Assembly: GCF_040939455.1 (NCBI RefSeq) | Contig: NC_134120.1 | Span: 53,025,001 to 53,089,000 of the forward strand | Length of the DNA stretch: 64,000 nt | Direction of reading: 5' to 3' | From: Microcebus murinus | Taxonomy: Eukaryota > Chordata > Mammalia > Primates > Cheirogaleidae | In this document: positions 39,441 to 51,686 of the stretch, in pieces | Layout of the letters: every line of letters begins with the position of its first letter | How positions within the stretch are numbered: position 1 is the stretch's first letter | Notes under the pieces: generated by a model | Told to the model about the DNA's origin: nothing | The model's input: only the letters and a program-made list of their open reading frames with translations | Databases searched by the model: none | Position numbers and translations under genes: made by a program

Positions 39441-40590
39441 ATGAAAATGAGAGGACGAAGACGGAAAACGTCCATCAGTCATGTAAAAAGGGACGTGTAT
39501 TTGTTCAGGTCCTTCAAGGATCAGCGCTGGGAGCGGCTGGGAGCCGGCAGACCAAGGCCTGGGGCTGAGTGCAACTCAAGGATGGAGGGAAGGGAGAGAT
39601 CTGAGTGGGAAACTGCAGAGCAGTTCTAATGGAAGTCTGAGAACCCCACTGAGGAGTCCCCAAGCCAGAGCGGCATTTAAGGTAGCTCTGTTCTCCCAAG
39701 AGTGTGCCTGCCTTAGCATCCCTGCCAAGCTCGATCGTTGGCAAGAGGAGCCCCAGGAAGTGTGGTCTGGGGTGATGGCAGCAGCAGGGTTCAGAGCCAT
39801 CAGCAGGGTGCTGGGCAATTACAGCTCCGAGGGCGTCTTCCGTAGGCTCCTTGGCTTACTCCTCACACTGCAAAGACACCTGGCCACACGGGTTCAGAGG
39901 CAGCCCCCATGGCCCCTGGGGGCCTCTTCTCTCTGGGGGAAACTTACGGCCACAGTGTAGCCCCAGCACGGCAGTTCTCCTTCTTCTACTATCCATTCTG
40001 CATTCCTCTCCCACTCAACTGTCACCGCAGATTACCTGCTGGCTTACCTGATGGTGTGGCCCAAATGTCACTCCTGAGAGTACTGCACCCTTGTCAGTCA
40101 CCCCTCCTCAGTTCAGGGTTGCCCCATGCATCTGCTCACAGTTCCAGTGGCAGGAGGGGGTGCTGAGGGGCCCATTTGGGTCACCTGAGTTCCACAATAT
40201 TGTTCCTGCCCCATTGAGTAGCTCCTCCTGCCTTCTAGTCCAGAGTGTTCTGGTAGCAACTGTGACTTATGGTTCAATGGGACCTATGCTCGTCCCCTGG
40301 CCTGAGCATGTCACAACCAGAATGTTCATAAGTGTCAAGGACCTATTTGGAACAACAACAAAAACAAAGACAACAAGTCAACACAATACATGCAGTGTGA
40401 TTCCAGTTTCACATGAAGTTTAAAAGCAGGCAGAACTTAATGATATAATACATGGGGATGTGAACATATATAGTGAACATATGCATAAAAGCATGGGAAT
40501 TATCAACCAACAACATAGGATTACGGTTACAGCTAAGTGAAGAGGGAGGGGTTGGTGAGGGGCACACATGTGACTTCCAAGGTCTTGATT
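39441..40590. other. Unassigned DNA
   Basis: 39440-40330 is moderately GC-rich with several overlapping frames of 65-110 codons and no motifs. 40330-40590 is AT-richer. No RNA gene or repeat assigned. Confidence 0.35.
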
Positions 40591-40604
40591 GTGTGCTGCC
40601 TCTT

Positions 40605-40807
40605 TTTTTTTTTTTTAATTTTTTTTTATTCCTTTATTTTATTTTTTTCCATTTTCAGTTGGCCAATTAACTTTTTTTTTTTTTTTTTAGTAGAGACGGG
40701 GTCTTGCTCTTGCTCAGGCTGGTCTTGAACTTCTGAGCTCAAACGATCCACCCGCCTCAGCCTCCCAGAGAGCTAGGATTACAGGCGTGAGCCACCGCGC
40801 CCGGCCC
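40605..40807 (-). mobile_element. Half Alu: left arm plus linker only
   Basis: On the minus strand the element contains the left arm and the AATTGGCCAACTG linker, then goes into an A-rich tail (T-rich at 40605-40690 on plus), with no right arm. GTGTGCTGCCTCTT occurs exactly at 40591-40604 and 40808-40821, so the monomeric form was inserted as such. Confidence 0.92.
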
Positions 40808-40821
40808 GTGTGCTGCCTCTT

Positions 40822-41285
40822 AATCTGAAGTGTGGGCACGTGGCTGTGAGCTCCTCTCTGTAAGTGCTCCGTATTACTGAATTGCCCAGATGAGAGGTTT
40901 TATGTGATCCATAAACTTGAGTGAGGTGATACTGCTTTCAAGGTGCCATTTGTTAAGAGAAGGAAACAGACAAGAGCTTAAATGATAGTTCAAAGTAGAA
41001 ATTGATTAGCACATAAGAAACTTGCATATCAAATAATATGAGAAGGTAGAGGACAGAGAGCTAAATGAGGCTCATTAATTGATCAGGGGACATTTGTAAA
41101 AGATTTGAAATGGAAAAGGAAGAACTGAGGAAATGGGATCTGATCTTTCGGGAAAGTCCAGATGAGGAGAGCACCTGGATGAGTTGGGGCTGAGACCAGG
41201 AAGGGGTGCAGTGAGCAGAGAGGGGTGAGTAGTCCAGTCCAGAGAAAATGTTATTGCAGACAGAATCCCAGATGAAAACATGTAG
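40822..41285. other. Unassigned DNA
   Basis: No repeat or gene recognised. Confidence 0.35.
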
Positions 41286-41301
41286 AAAGAATGAACATTC
41301 T

Positions 41302-41631
41302 GGGCCAGGCACCATGGCTCACGCCTGTAATCCTAGCACTCTGGGAGGTCGAGGCAGGAGGATCATTTGAGCTCAGGAGTTCGAGACCAGCCTGAGCAAG
41401 AGTGAGACCCTGTCTCTACTAAAAATAGAAAGAAATTAGCCTGACAACTAAAAATATATATAGAAAAAATCAGCCAGGCATGGTGGCATGTGCCTATAGT
41501 CCTAACTACTTGGGAGGCTGAGGCAGGAGGATTGCTTGGGCCCAGGAGTTTGAGGTTGCTTTGAGCTAGGCTGATGCCACGGCACTTTAGCCTGGCAACA
41601 GAGTGAGACTTTGACTCAAAAAAAAAAAAAA
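41302..41631 (+). mobile_element. Alu SINE, older lemur type
   Basis: Dimeric Alu starting GGCCAGGCACCATGG. Target-site copies AAGAATGAACATTC (about 41287-41300) and AAGGAATGAACATTT (about 41631-41645) flank it. Confidence 0.93.
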
Positions 41632-41645
41632 AGGAATGAACATTT

Positions 41646-42719
41646 TGTCTAGCTCAGAAAATTTGAGACTAACAGTATAGGCAGGAAACTGAAAATAAAA
41701 ACAACAATTTAAGAGATAATCTATACACATTTCTTCATTTCTTAGAAAAACTTGGATTAGCTTCATCCCTATGTAGCAAATAATCTGCCTTTAGGTAGAA
41801 TGTGAAGATGGACACTCAGGTGAAGGTCTTCTGTAAGATATCTGGCCAGTGAGGCATAAAAGCAGGAAATAGAATTTTGTTTTTTCATGTGCTCAAACCT
41901 TACTGTGTAGAGCTTGGAACTGTGGGAGCAATCTATGTGCTTCACTGGTTGTTAGACATATTTTAGATAAAGGAAAAATTCAAAGATATGTATGGAGAGA
42001 AAACATATCCATATATTTTGATCTATTACCAAGAATAAGATAATGACTAGAAATTTGAGAATTTCTAAGAATTTCTAAGAAATTTGAGAATTTTGTGTGT
42101 TATTCACAAAGAAAACAGCCCTTCATGGACTCCTCAATTTACTGGGAATTACGTGTGCTTCGTCACACAGGTGCTCATTCAGAGAGCTCTAGGGATTGAC
42201 AGTGATCATCCCACACGATCAATAAACTGGCTGGTAACTCATTCTGCGTGGCCGGAGTGCAAGGCACTTTTCATTCTGTGATTGAAAGTTCCCTCAAACT
42301 GTCACTTGTAACTTTGGTTTTATTCCAAATCTAGTAACCCGTTAAAGTACAATGATCTTGGGGATTATTTATTGGCTGAATTTGGGCTGGTGAAAACAGA
42401 ATCTCTGACAGGCCAATTACAATGTTTCCCATGAGACTTGTAATGAAACAAAGCGGCCATTGTGACTGTTCCAGGAGTCCGAAAACCTGAATTGTAACTT
42501 TGGTTCTGCCTCCGCTGGGCTGTGTGAATTTAAATAAGCCACTCACCTCCGTGAGATCAGTACCATTCTCCAAATATGAAAACAGCACCCTGTAACCTCT
42601 TGAATCCACAAGGTTTCTGTTAAAATCAGAAAATAAAAGCAGCATTTGTTTGAAAACTTGAGGTTCCATAAAAAAGTAAATATTATGTTTTCCCAATTAA
42701 ACAACTTAGGAGATGAAAT
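41646..42719. other. Unassigned DNA
   Basis: No gene recognised. A 121-codon minus frame at 42331-42696 has no motif. AATTTCTAAGAATTTCTAAG near 42057 is a small direct repeat. Confidence 0.35.
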
Positions 42720-43785
42720 TACCTTTTACAAAAGCTTTATTGAGGTATAATCAACATAAACTGCATGCAAACTACACAATTTGATAAGATTTGACATATT
42801 ATGTGTATGTAATATGAAGCTATCACCACAATTAAATAACAAACATATCTGAAATCCCCAAAAGTTTCCTCCTGGCCTTAATAATCCCCTCTGGGCCTCC
42901 TGGCCACAGCACCCCCCAAGCAACCAATGATCTGCTTTCTGTTACTCACAATTAGTTCAAATATTCAAGACATTTATATAAATGGGATAATAAAGTATGT
43001 ACTTTTTTGGTTTTAGATAAAGGAGAAACTCAAAGGCATATAAGTAGTGAAAAAAATATCCATATTTTTTTATCTAGTAACAAGATAATGACCACGAATT
43101 TGTGAGATTCAAGTAGAGTGTGTTGTTCGCAAAGAAAATGTCCTTTGGTAGACTCCTCCTTTTATTAGGAATTACATGTTTTTGTAATTCACAACAATAA
43201 TTGCTTGTTTTTGGTCTGCCTTCTCTCATTCAACATAATTGTTTTTAGAATTCATTTATGTTGTGTGCATCAGTAGTTTGCTCTTTTTTCCTGCTGTGTA
43301 GTATTCCACTGTGTGGCTATACAATTTGTTTACCCTTCCACCAAATGATGGACATTTGGCTTGTTTCCAGGTTTTAGCTATTACAAATTAATAGGCTATG
43401 AATTTTACCTTGTTAGATGCTGGATATTTTGTGTTCCTGTGAATGTTTTTGAGCTTCGTTCTAGAATGCCATCTATAATAGTTACTTACAAAGAGTTTGA
43501 TCCTTTTGTAGCTTGCTTTTAAGCTTTGTTGGCTGGGTCAAAGTCGACCTCATTTTAAGGTTTTCCTACTGTTGAGGCAATACTATATAAGTTCTCTGCT
43601 TGATGTAGTGTGAATGATGAGATTTTCCACTCTGGATCACAAACGATTGCTGGGCCTGTGTGGGTTGAAGCAATTGTTCTCTGTAATCCTTTTGGGTGGT
43701 TCTTTTCCTGGCCTTGGGTAGTCTCATCACATGCATATAGTGATGCTCTGCTGCAGACTGGAGGCCCCTTGGCGGAGCTCCGGAG
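42720..43785. mobile_element. Old LINE-1 3' region (first part)
   Basis: Begins with AAAGCTTTATTGAGGTATAA and includes TTGTTTACCCTTCCACCAAA, GATGCTGGATATTTTGTGTTCC and GGTTCTTTTCCTGGCCTTGG, in the order of an old mammalian LINE-1 3' end. It is interrupted by the LTR at 43792 and continues at 44240-44487. Confidence 0.65.
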
Positions 43786-43791
43786 CTCTCT

Positions 43792-44239
43792 TGTTAGGGA
43801 CCGACCTTCCACAGCCCCACCGGACAGAAAAGCAGAGACACTGAGGATGCACTCACACAAGAGGAGGTTTATTTTCTGGCTAGCCAGGGTCCAAGCCCCA
43901 GAGCACCAACGCAGTGGCCACTCTCGCAGGCAAGGACCCCGACCTGAATTGCGGGGTGCCTTTTATCCCCCCCCCAAAGGGCCCTAGCAACGCACAAACT
44001 AATCACGCGCTGGTCATGAGCTGACCTTTGAAGTGATTAATTTCCTTAGTATCCTGCGCGATCCCTGCGCATCCCACCTCCCTTTCGCCTTTCTTCACAA
44101 CCCAAGAGATAACCAGAGGTATAAACAGATGTGTGCTGTTCGCTAATTGCCTCACCCTACTTCACACAAAGAGGGGGAAGAATTCCTTTCTTGTTGTGCC
44201 ACTGAGACGCCGCCGAGGCGCCATCGAGGCGCCCCCACA
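43792..44239 (-). mobile_element. Solo LTR, minus strand, inserted in LINE-1
   Basis: The plus strand starts TGTTAGGGACCG and ends GCGCCCCCACA, giving TG...CA ends. CTCTCT at 43786-43791 and 44240-44245 is the target-site duplication, and the LINE-1 text reads on across it. On the minus strand a GATAAAA box (43961-43967) precedes AATAAA (43868-43873) in LTR order. The last 170 or so bases are closely similar to 57440-57624, so both belong to one family. No internal proviral sequence remains. Confidence 0.85.
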
Positions 44240-44487
44240 CTCTCTCTATGTAGCTCTCGCCTCCCGGGTTCTCTGCCCCGCAAACTCCCATCCTCCCAGC
44301 ATCGTCACCTGAACCAGGAACACTGCCCAGCTGTCCCTGGTCCCCTCCTGTCCAGGAAGTAAGCGGGGCCATTTTAGAACTCTCCTTGTTTGTGTCCTCT
44401 ATCTCAGGAGTCACTGTGGAGCATTGCCTGATATCTAATGTCTGAGATATCCGAAAACCATTTTTTCATGTATTTTGTCCTGTTTTT
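44240..44487. mobile_element. Old LINE-1 3' region (second part)
   Basis: Resumes after the LTR with CTCTCTCTATGTAGCTC and continues through GAACACTGCCCAGCTG and GCATTGCCTGATATCTAATG, up to the Alu at 44488 and shortly beyond it. Confidence 0.6.
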
Positions 44488-44803
<316 letters not shown>

Positions 44804-44819
44804 TTGTCCTGTTTTTTAG

Positions 44820-46349
44820 ACCCCATCTTGTCTAGAAGTAAGCATCTCAAATTTACTGTTTATACTGATTTGTTTTCCATGGTTCTGTCTTTTCTGCTTG
44901 CCCGTCCACTGTTAATCAGGTATTATGATTTCATTAAACTGAGGCCATATTACATGGGAATTGAGGATTTGGAGGAAAGAAAGAAGAGAGAATTAATATA
45001 GTGAAAGATAAAAATAGTTTAACACACCTTCACCAAGTACCTTCTGAGTGTGAAGCGTTGTACCAAGCAGGTGTTACACATTTGTACAAACCATAGTCCC
45101 CTACAGGGACTTACAGTCTAATGCCATCATGCAAAACAGCTTTTCCAAGGCTTTAGGATTACTCTGTGAAATAGAATATTCCTCCACTATGTTTCTTTTT
45201 TTCCTTTGCTTCTCTCTCTATTTACTTCCCAAAGCTTCTAAGAAAGTCATTTCCCCAGCAAGCCCACCTGTGATTGCTGCTTGCAGTTCTGAGTGCCTGT
45301 GGTCGTTCCCTCCTTGCTACCGGCTTCTCAAGGCTGCCTGCTCAACCATTCAGCCCGTATTTGAGAAGAAACGATAAAGCATTAGCTGCATCCACTTTGG
45401 GATGATCTTACAAAACCTGACTCTTGTCCTCATCCCAGTTCAATTACGCGTTCTGTTTTCCTGAAATGCTGATGCTTTATTTATGTTGGGTTCACGGGCT
45501 GCTGCACTGGCCTTGTTAGCGTGGTTGGTGCCCTTGCAGGAGCGTTCCGTTCTGCTACATTTGTGTCACATACTTGCTACACAATGAAAGGCAGGAGCTA
45601 GGAGGTTCAAGGAAATGTCAGCCTGTGATGGGTGTGAAGCCCAGCTGGGCCGCTCCATCCACCAGAAGAAACAGGATTCCAAATTGATTTGTCATTTGCA
45701 AAACCACAATCCTAATAAATGTTTCATTACAAGGTGCTACCAGCTTTTACTGGGATCCTGGCAATCTCTGCAGACTCCAAATCTGATCTGAGTTCATTTT
45801 TAGACTTCTGCTTATTTTTCAAACTGCCAACCAAATCAAATAACAACTTCTGAATAGAAGTCTAGCAGCAGAAAGGGCTACACATTCCCACTTGTGCACT
45901 CCGCGTGAAAGGGAAACCTGGAAAGTTGTCAGAGACACCACTTAGCAGTCTGGAGTAGGTGAGAACCCACTAAGTGCAAAGGAGAAAACTCTTCTCTTCT
46001 TCATTTATTCACACTGTGCTACAGTTAGGACCTGGATCTTTAATTGTGCCCCTTGTGTTTATGTACCTTGTCTGTCTTCTCTTTGAGGCTGAGACAGAGC
46101 TTAGACTTAGCATATGTAGCTTTCTATGACTGGGGAGGGGCCAGAGGAGCTGCGTGCGCGCAAAAGCACACGTGTGCACACACAGAGCATCACTCCAGGG
46201 TAGCCTAGATGACACCTCCCTCATCTTCCAAATGCCCGTCTATACGCTGTCTCTGCCTCTTAAGCAAGCCCAGACACCTTCCCTGACTCCTGGCAAAAGC
46301 AGCAGTGGGGAATGTCAGCTTTAGCGAGCATTAGGCATGGAGCTACCCG
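44820..46349. other. Unassigned DNA with possible LINE-2 remnant
   Basis: 45020-45125 (CTACAGGGACTTACAGTCTA) resembles the 3' end of old LINE-2-type repeats. Otherwise no gene or repeat recognised; frames of 65-82 codons lack motifs. Confidence 0.35.
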
Positions 46350-46398
46350 GGGTGGGGGTGGGGTGGGGTGGGATGGGGTAGGGTGGGATGGGGTGGCA
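46349..46398. repeat. G-rich (GGGGT)n repeat
   Basis: GGGGTGGGGGTGGGGTGGGG and variants with GGGAT give many runs of three or more Gs, a candidate G-quadruplex. Confidence 0.88.
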
Positions 46399-46978
46399 TC
46401 ACCTGCTCTTCAGTGAACAAGTCCTACCCAGACATTGTCATTCTCCAGTCACTTCTCACCTACAGAACTGGCTGGCTGTGTTGTCTCTCATCTTGCCACT
46501 AACCCTATCAAGTCTCGGGCTTTCCCCCTCACTCTGAGATTTCTTCTCGGAGGACCTGGAAATGCCTTTCCCTTCTGTCATGGGAGGAAACCCTGCACTG
46601 TACCAGCAGCTTCTCCCCAAACCCGCACTCCCAAACTTACCGCTGTTGCTCGGCAAAACTCTGAGCTTCCTTGGAAAGTAGTTCGGAGGCCGTCTTTCAT
46701 TACTTATTCGTTCACTCTGAGTCTCACTGTCAACCCAAGATTCTCAAAGTATTCTTTTCAAACATACACGGTGATTTTCTGAAAGTGAGTTCTGGCGGAG
46801 TAAATCTCCACCACTTTATGTCAGAGCTGGGAGCACGAGGACAGAGCACAGTGAGATGGGATGCCCAGGGAGGCCTTTGGGACAGGTGGCAGGGGCCTTG
46901 ACCCAGGAGGAAGCTTAATGTGTAGGGAGGAAGAGAGAGTTTTTCAAGCTATTTTCTAAACTTCCAAGTGATTCATAT
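46399..46978. other. Unassigned DNA
   Basis: A 115-codon plus frame at 46435-46782 has no recognisable domain. No repeat assigned. Confidence 0.35.
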
Positions 46979-47508
46979 TGTTGCGGCAATGTGTACAGCT
47001 AGTGTTACAGCTCTTGACCGGGGAAAGAACCGAGCGGCACACAGAGAGTCAGAGAACGGCCTTTATTCTTCCACAGCAGGCTCAGCACACCTAGTGTTAC
47101 AGCTCTCTTCAGGTCTTCCGATCTTCTGGCCCTTCTGCCCCCTTTTCTTGTTCTCCTCCTGCTTTTATGCCCTTGGTAGGGCTCAAAAAGCATCCAATCG
47201 ACTACAAGCTTTAACATCCAATCAACATCAAGCTTTAACATCCAATCAACAACAAGCTTTAACATCCAATCAAAAACAGTGGGATTCAAAAATTACCCAA
47301 TCAGGATCATGCAAGCAGTGTGGCCGGAAACAGGCAGCAGCACGTGGACCTGAGGGCATTCCGGGGCCTGGGCGGCTCTCTGTTGCAGGGCCGGCTCCAG
47401 TAGCGCGCCCTCCAGCTGGCCACACGCAGTTCTGGCCAGCGGAGATGCAGAGCTACAGGGAGGTAGCAAGTGGCCGCGACCTGGCGCCCAACGTTTTCTG
47501 CATCAACA
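46979..47508 (-). mobile_element. Solo LTR, minus strand, with CCAAT-box array
   Basis: The plus strand starts TGTTGCGGCAATG and ends TGCATCAACA, giving TGTTG...CAACA inverted ends. On the minus strand there is a CATAAAAGC TATA-type box (complement at 47163-47168) and AATAAAGGCC (complement at 47062-47067) about 100 bases downstream, in LTR order. The part upstream of the TATA box holds a 24-bp tandem repeat. No gag/pol/env sequence adjoins it. A target-site duplication was not found, so one edge may have changed after insertion. Confidence 0.75.
47191..47275. repeat. 24-bp tandem repeat carrying CCAAT boxes
   Basis: Three full units (47191, 47215, 47239) and a partial fourth (47263) start CATCCAATC and end AAGCTTTAA. 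Each carries one CCAAT on the plus strand, and a further ACCCAATCAGG lies near 47295. In the LTR's own orientation these are inverted CCAAT boxes upstream of its TATA box, suggesting a multimerised enhancer. Confidence 0.92.
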
Positions 47509-47824
47509 TGTTAAATCTTCCTAAACAGAGGCACTACAGAAGAGCCAGATTATCTTGTCTGTTCCCCATAGGGGCTGGCTGTGATGATTGCAAAGTTGCT
47601 CAGGAAGATGATAAATCCTGGACTCCAGAGGGGACCTGTTGTGCAGTTGTGGTCACTGCAGAAAAAACAGTTGTACTAAAGAACACGCAACTTTTCTTTT
47701 CTTTTCTTCTTAATAATGCATTCCCCCACTAAGCAAATCAGTCCTTCCAAATTACAGAAGAAAAGGTGTGGCCACATTTTGAAGCTAACACAAAACCTCC
47801 TCCTCCTCCTTTTCTCCTGGGCTC
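47509..47824. other. Unassigned DNA
   Basis: No repeat assigned. Frames crossing it start in the LTR. Confidence 0.35.
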
Positions 47825-47839
47825 TGCTGAGTCACTTTG

Positions 47840-48182
47840 TTTATTTTTATTTTTTGTTTATTTATTTAGAGACAGAGTCTCACTCTATTGCCCAGGCTAG
47901 AGTGCCGTGGCATCAGCCTAGCTCACGACAACCTCCAACTTCTTGGCTCCAGCAATCCTTCTGCCTCAGCCTCCCAGGTAGCTAGGACTACAGGCATGTG
48001 TAGGCCCGGCCAATTGTTTCTATATATATTTTTAATTGTCCAGCTAATTTTGTTTCTATTTTTAGTAGAGATGGAGTCTTGCTCTTGCTCAGGCTGGCCT
48101 CGAACACCTGAGCTCAAATAATCTGACCACCTCGGCCTCCCAGAGTGAGGGAGATTACAGGCGTGAGCCACCATCCCAGGCC
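47840..48182 (-). mobile_element. Alu SINE, older lemur type, minus strand
   Basis: Reverse-oriented Alu. TGCTGAGTCACTTTG (47825-47839) and TGTTGAGTCACTTTG (48183-48197) are the target-site copies, with one difference. Confidence 0.95.
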
Positions 48183-48197
48183 TGTTGAGTCACTTTG

Positions 48198-48499
48198 AAA
48201 TCTTTTCTCTAGTTTTTTTTAATCTTTCCTTCCTCACGTCGTCTTCTTTTTTTTTTTTTTAAGGATCCTACATTTTAAAGCTAAAATGCTTAAAGCGAAT
48301 GATAAAATAAAACAGAAGAAACAAATTTATGAAAGTCCTTTTCACAGGCGCATTTGACTTGAACTGCACCCAGCAGCCGCAAGTCAGTGAGTGGTGTCCA
48401 GTGCGTGGCAGTGACACTGGAAACCCGTTCTGCCTCACGGTCCTCTCCCCGACCCTACACGCTGCCTTCCAAGCCTCCCTCCTCCCCCACGGGGACGGG
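48198..48499. other. Unassigned DNA
   Basis: T-run at about 48246-48260, otherwise no feature. Confidence 0.35.
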
Positions 48500-48670
48500 T
48501 AGCACCTCTAAGAGACTGAAGACCAGGTGTGCTCAGGTGCAAAACGCATGGGATGAGGAGTCCCAAGACCTGGCCTGGCTTTACCTCCAGTGGCCGGTCT
48601 GACCTGGAGTGATTCACTGAGTTCCTCTAAGGCCCAGGGCCCTGAGCTATAAAATGGAGGAGTGGATGAG
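48500..48670. mobile_element. MIR SINE (probable)
   Basis: GAGTCCCAAGACCTGGCCTGG, GAGTGATTCACTGAGTTCCTC and GAGCTATAAAATGGAGGAGTG follow the MIR order. The ATAAAA here is part of the repeat, not a promoter call. Confidence 0.7.
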
Positions 48671-49055
48671 AGGGTCCTCAGAGTTCTGCCCCCACAAAAC
48701 GTTTCCTCTCCTAGGGTGTTGGATCAAAGCCTGGTCAGTAAAGGCAAACGGAGCTTACCAAGGGACGAGAGGTTTTGTTTTCTCCAACTGCTTCCTTCAT
48801 CTACACTCTTCCTTTCCTACTGCTTAAACACACCTTGGGTAAATTCCTCCGCTCTTGTATTCATTTTAAGTATTAAAAAATGCCCATTCCAACTTAAAAC
48901 TTCAATTTCCTATCCTCTTGCCTCCCACCACTGTGTGAGTCTGACAACTTGCTTCTTATTGACTGAATCATTTCAACTTATTTAACTAACTGTTCATCTT
49001 ATTTAACTGTTCATCTTATCACTTTTGTTTCACATTCCATTACTTTAAAGTTTTT
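48671..49055. other. Unassigned DNA
   Basis: No gene. A 107-codon frame (48662-48985) begins in the MIR and has no motif. Confidence 0.35.
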
Positions 49056-49431
<376 letters not shown>

Positions 49432-49870
49432 AGAAAAGAACTGCAGAATGGTAGAGTCCCATATACCCTTAATCCAGAATCTCCAAACGATAACATTTTA
49501 CCTCATTTGCTTCATTTTCTGTTATTTAGATATATGATATGTAATAAGTATATATTTATGTGCTTGAGAGTAAGATATAATACCACTTTGTCCCTAAATA
49601 TTTCAGTGTGCATTTCTTTTTGAAAAAAATGGCATTCTCTTATATAACAATAATACAATTTTCAAAGTACAAAATTAACATTGATGTGATTCTATTACTA
49701 ATCTACAGACATTACCCAAATTTCAGAATTATCTCACTGATGTTCTTGTAGTAAAATATGAAAAAATATATTTTCTGGTCCAAGATCCAATCAAGGATCA
49801 CACATTGCATTTAGTTGTAATTTGTGTTTAGGCTCCTTTTATCTGGAACAACTCTCTAGTCATTTTTAAA

Positions 49871-50352
49871 CTTTAATAATCTTGACATTTTTGTAGACAG
49901 GAGACCATCTACATCATAGGATGGTACAAATGGGGTTTGCTATTCCATTAATTTTTAACCTGGATTTTCATCATGTTCTTTAGTAAATAAAGTTAAGGGT
50001 GACAAAAGAAGGTACTGTTTATGTACATTCAAATTAGAAGTGTACATTTTATTACTTGTTATACTGAAATTTTCTGAAACATCTTTCTAAATGGCAATTT
50101 AAAACACTTATTTGAGTTTTATCAAATATGTCTTTCTTATGGAAAAAAAAGAGAAAAGAAAGGAATGAAGAAATGAAGATAACAAAAGAAAATATATCCT
50201 CTACTTATAATTTAATACATTGCATTATTGAGTACATTCCTGACAGAAGAGAACTTCTATTTGACTAGACATTGTTAAGAACTTAATCCACAGCTTACAA
50301 CTTCACATGTCTGTATGCATTAGTTACCTATTGCTGCATAACAAACTACCCC
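49871..50352. other. Unassigned AT-rich DNA
   Basis: No gene. The end (ATTAGTTACCTATTGCTGC) begins an old repeat that the next Alu interrupts. Confidence 0.35.
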
Positions 50353-50660
50353 AGCTTGCACAGTGGCTCACGCCTATAATCCTAGCACTCTGGGAGGCTG
50401 AGGTGGGAGGATCACTTGAGCCCTGGAGTTGAGACCAACCTGAACAAGAGCAAGACCCCATCTATACTAACAATAGAAAAAATTATCCAGGCATGGTGGC
50501 ATGCACCTGTAGTCCCAGCTACTTGGGAGGCTGAGGCAGAAGGATTGGAACCCAGGTTACAGGTTGGAGGTTACAGTGAGCTAGGCTAACTCCACAGCAC
50601 TCACCCAGGCAACAGAGTGACACTGTCTCAACAAACAAACAGACAAAAAAAACAAGAAAC
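50353..50660 (+). mobile_element. Alu SINE, diverged
   Basis: Dimeric Alu with deletions in both arms and a mixed (AAAC)n tail. ACAAACTACCC before it and a similar CAAAAAACTATCC after it suggest a decayed target-site duplication. Confidence 0.85.
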
Positions 50661-51150
50661 AAAAAACTATCCTATATTTAGTGCTTTAAACTATTTTATT
50701 TTCTCATAATTCTGTGGATCAGCAAGTTGGACTGGGCTCAGCTGGGTGGTTCTGCTGGTCTCATCTGATATCACTTATGAAGCTGCAGCCACCTGGTGGC
50801 TCAACTGGGCTGGATGGGCTAAGATGGGCTCACTCACATGTCTGGTAGTCGGTACTGGCTGTCAGCTGGCATCTCTTTTCTCGTGGACTCTCATCATTGA
50901 GGGAGTTGCCTGGGCTTCTTCACATTGAGAAATAGGGTAAAAGTAAAGGCTGCCTGGCCTTTTAAGCCCTAGGCAAATTACTTAACGAGAAAAAATTGAA
51001 TCTATTACTTCCACAACATTCTATTGGCCAACCCACAGATGTAGTGAAAATGGACTCCCCCTCTTGGTGAGAGGTACAGCAAAGACATTGCAAACGGATG
51101 GATGTACAGTGTGGGAGTAGTTTTTTGCAGCCAACTTTGCAAACACTGCA
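50661..51150. repeat. Old interspersed repeat, family not assigned
   Basis: Together with 50325-50352 this reads like a common mammalian repeat I recognise but cannot name (TTAGTTACCTATTGCTGCAT, TTCTCATAATTCTGTGGATC, GGTGGCTCAACTGGGCTGG, CATTCTATTGGCCAACCC). It contains no gene. Confidence 0.5.
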
Positions 51151-51669
51151 CCACAACATCTGACAACTGGAAGTTTCCCTCAAATTAGCTTCTGGGACTG
51201 AGAACCAATAAGATTCATTTGTATCTCAGCATGACCTCTGGCTTTGTACCTTGATGTCATGACACCAGTTGAAATACATGGTGAATGCTAATAATTATCC
51301 TGGAATCTATTTTAACACAAGAACAGCTAGGGATAACTTAATTATCTATGGAAGTGACAGCAAATCACATAAGTACATTCCACTAATCCCAAACAAGTTG
51401 CATTTCTTATCCAAATTCCCCTCAGCTAGATTCCAGAAATGCTTGGCCACTCTCAGGCCACCTAAACCAAGGAAAAGTGGGATAGAGAGAAAGTCCTAGT
51501 AGATTGTAGCTAAATGCCTTACTTGCAAACATTTTATGTTCAAAAATTCACCAATGTGAACACATCACCAGGATCTCACCTAGTGCCTTGGAATGGAAAT
51601 TCCACCTCTGCCTGAAATAGAAATTCATCAGAATGCCTCAGGGTGAGAATGAAGTTTGTGCTCTCCTCT
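51151..51669. other. Unassigned DNA
   Basis: No gene or repeat recognised. Confidence 0.35.
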
Positions 51670-51686
51670 AAAAGTCCCTGAGCACA

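Noticed and set aside
43610..43987. 125-codon frame and similar frames at 57390-57744
   Set aside because: They translate LTR sequence and show no gag, pol or env similarity.
47482..47493. TGGCGCCCAACG, which resembles a retroviral tRNA-Lys primer-binding site
   Set aside because: It lies inside the LTR near its end and in the wrong orientation and place to follow a 5' LTR.
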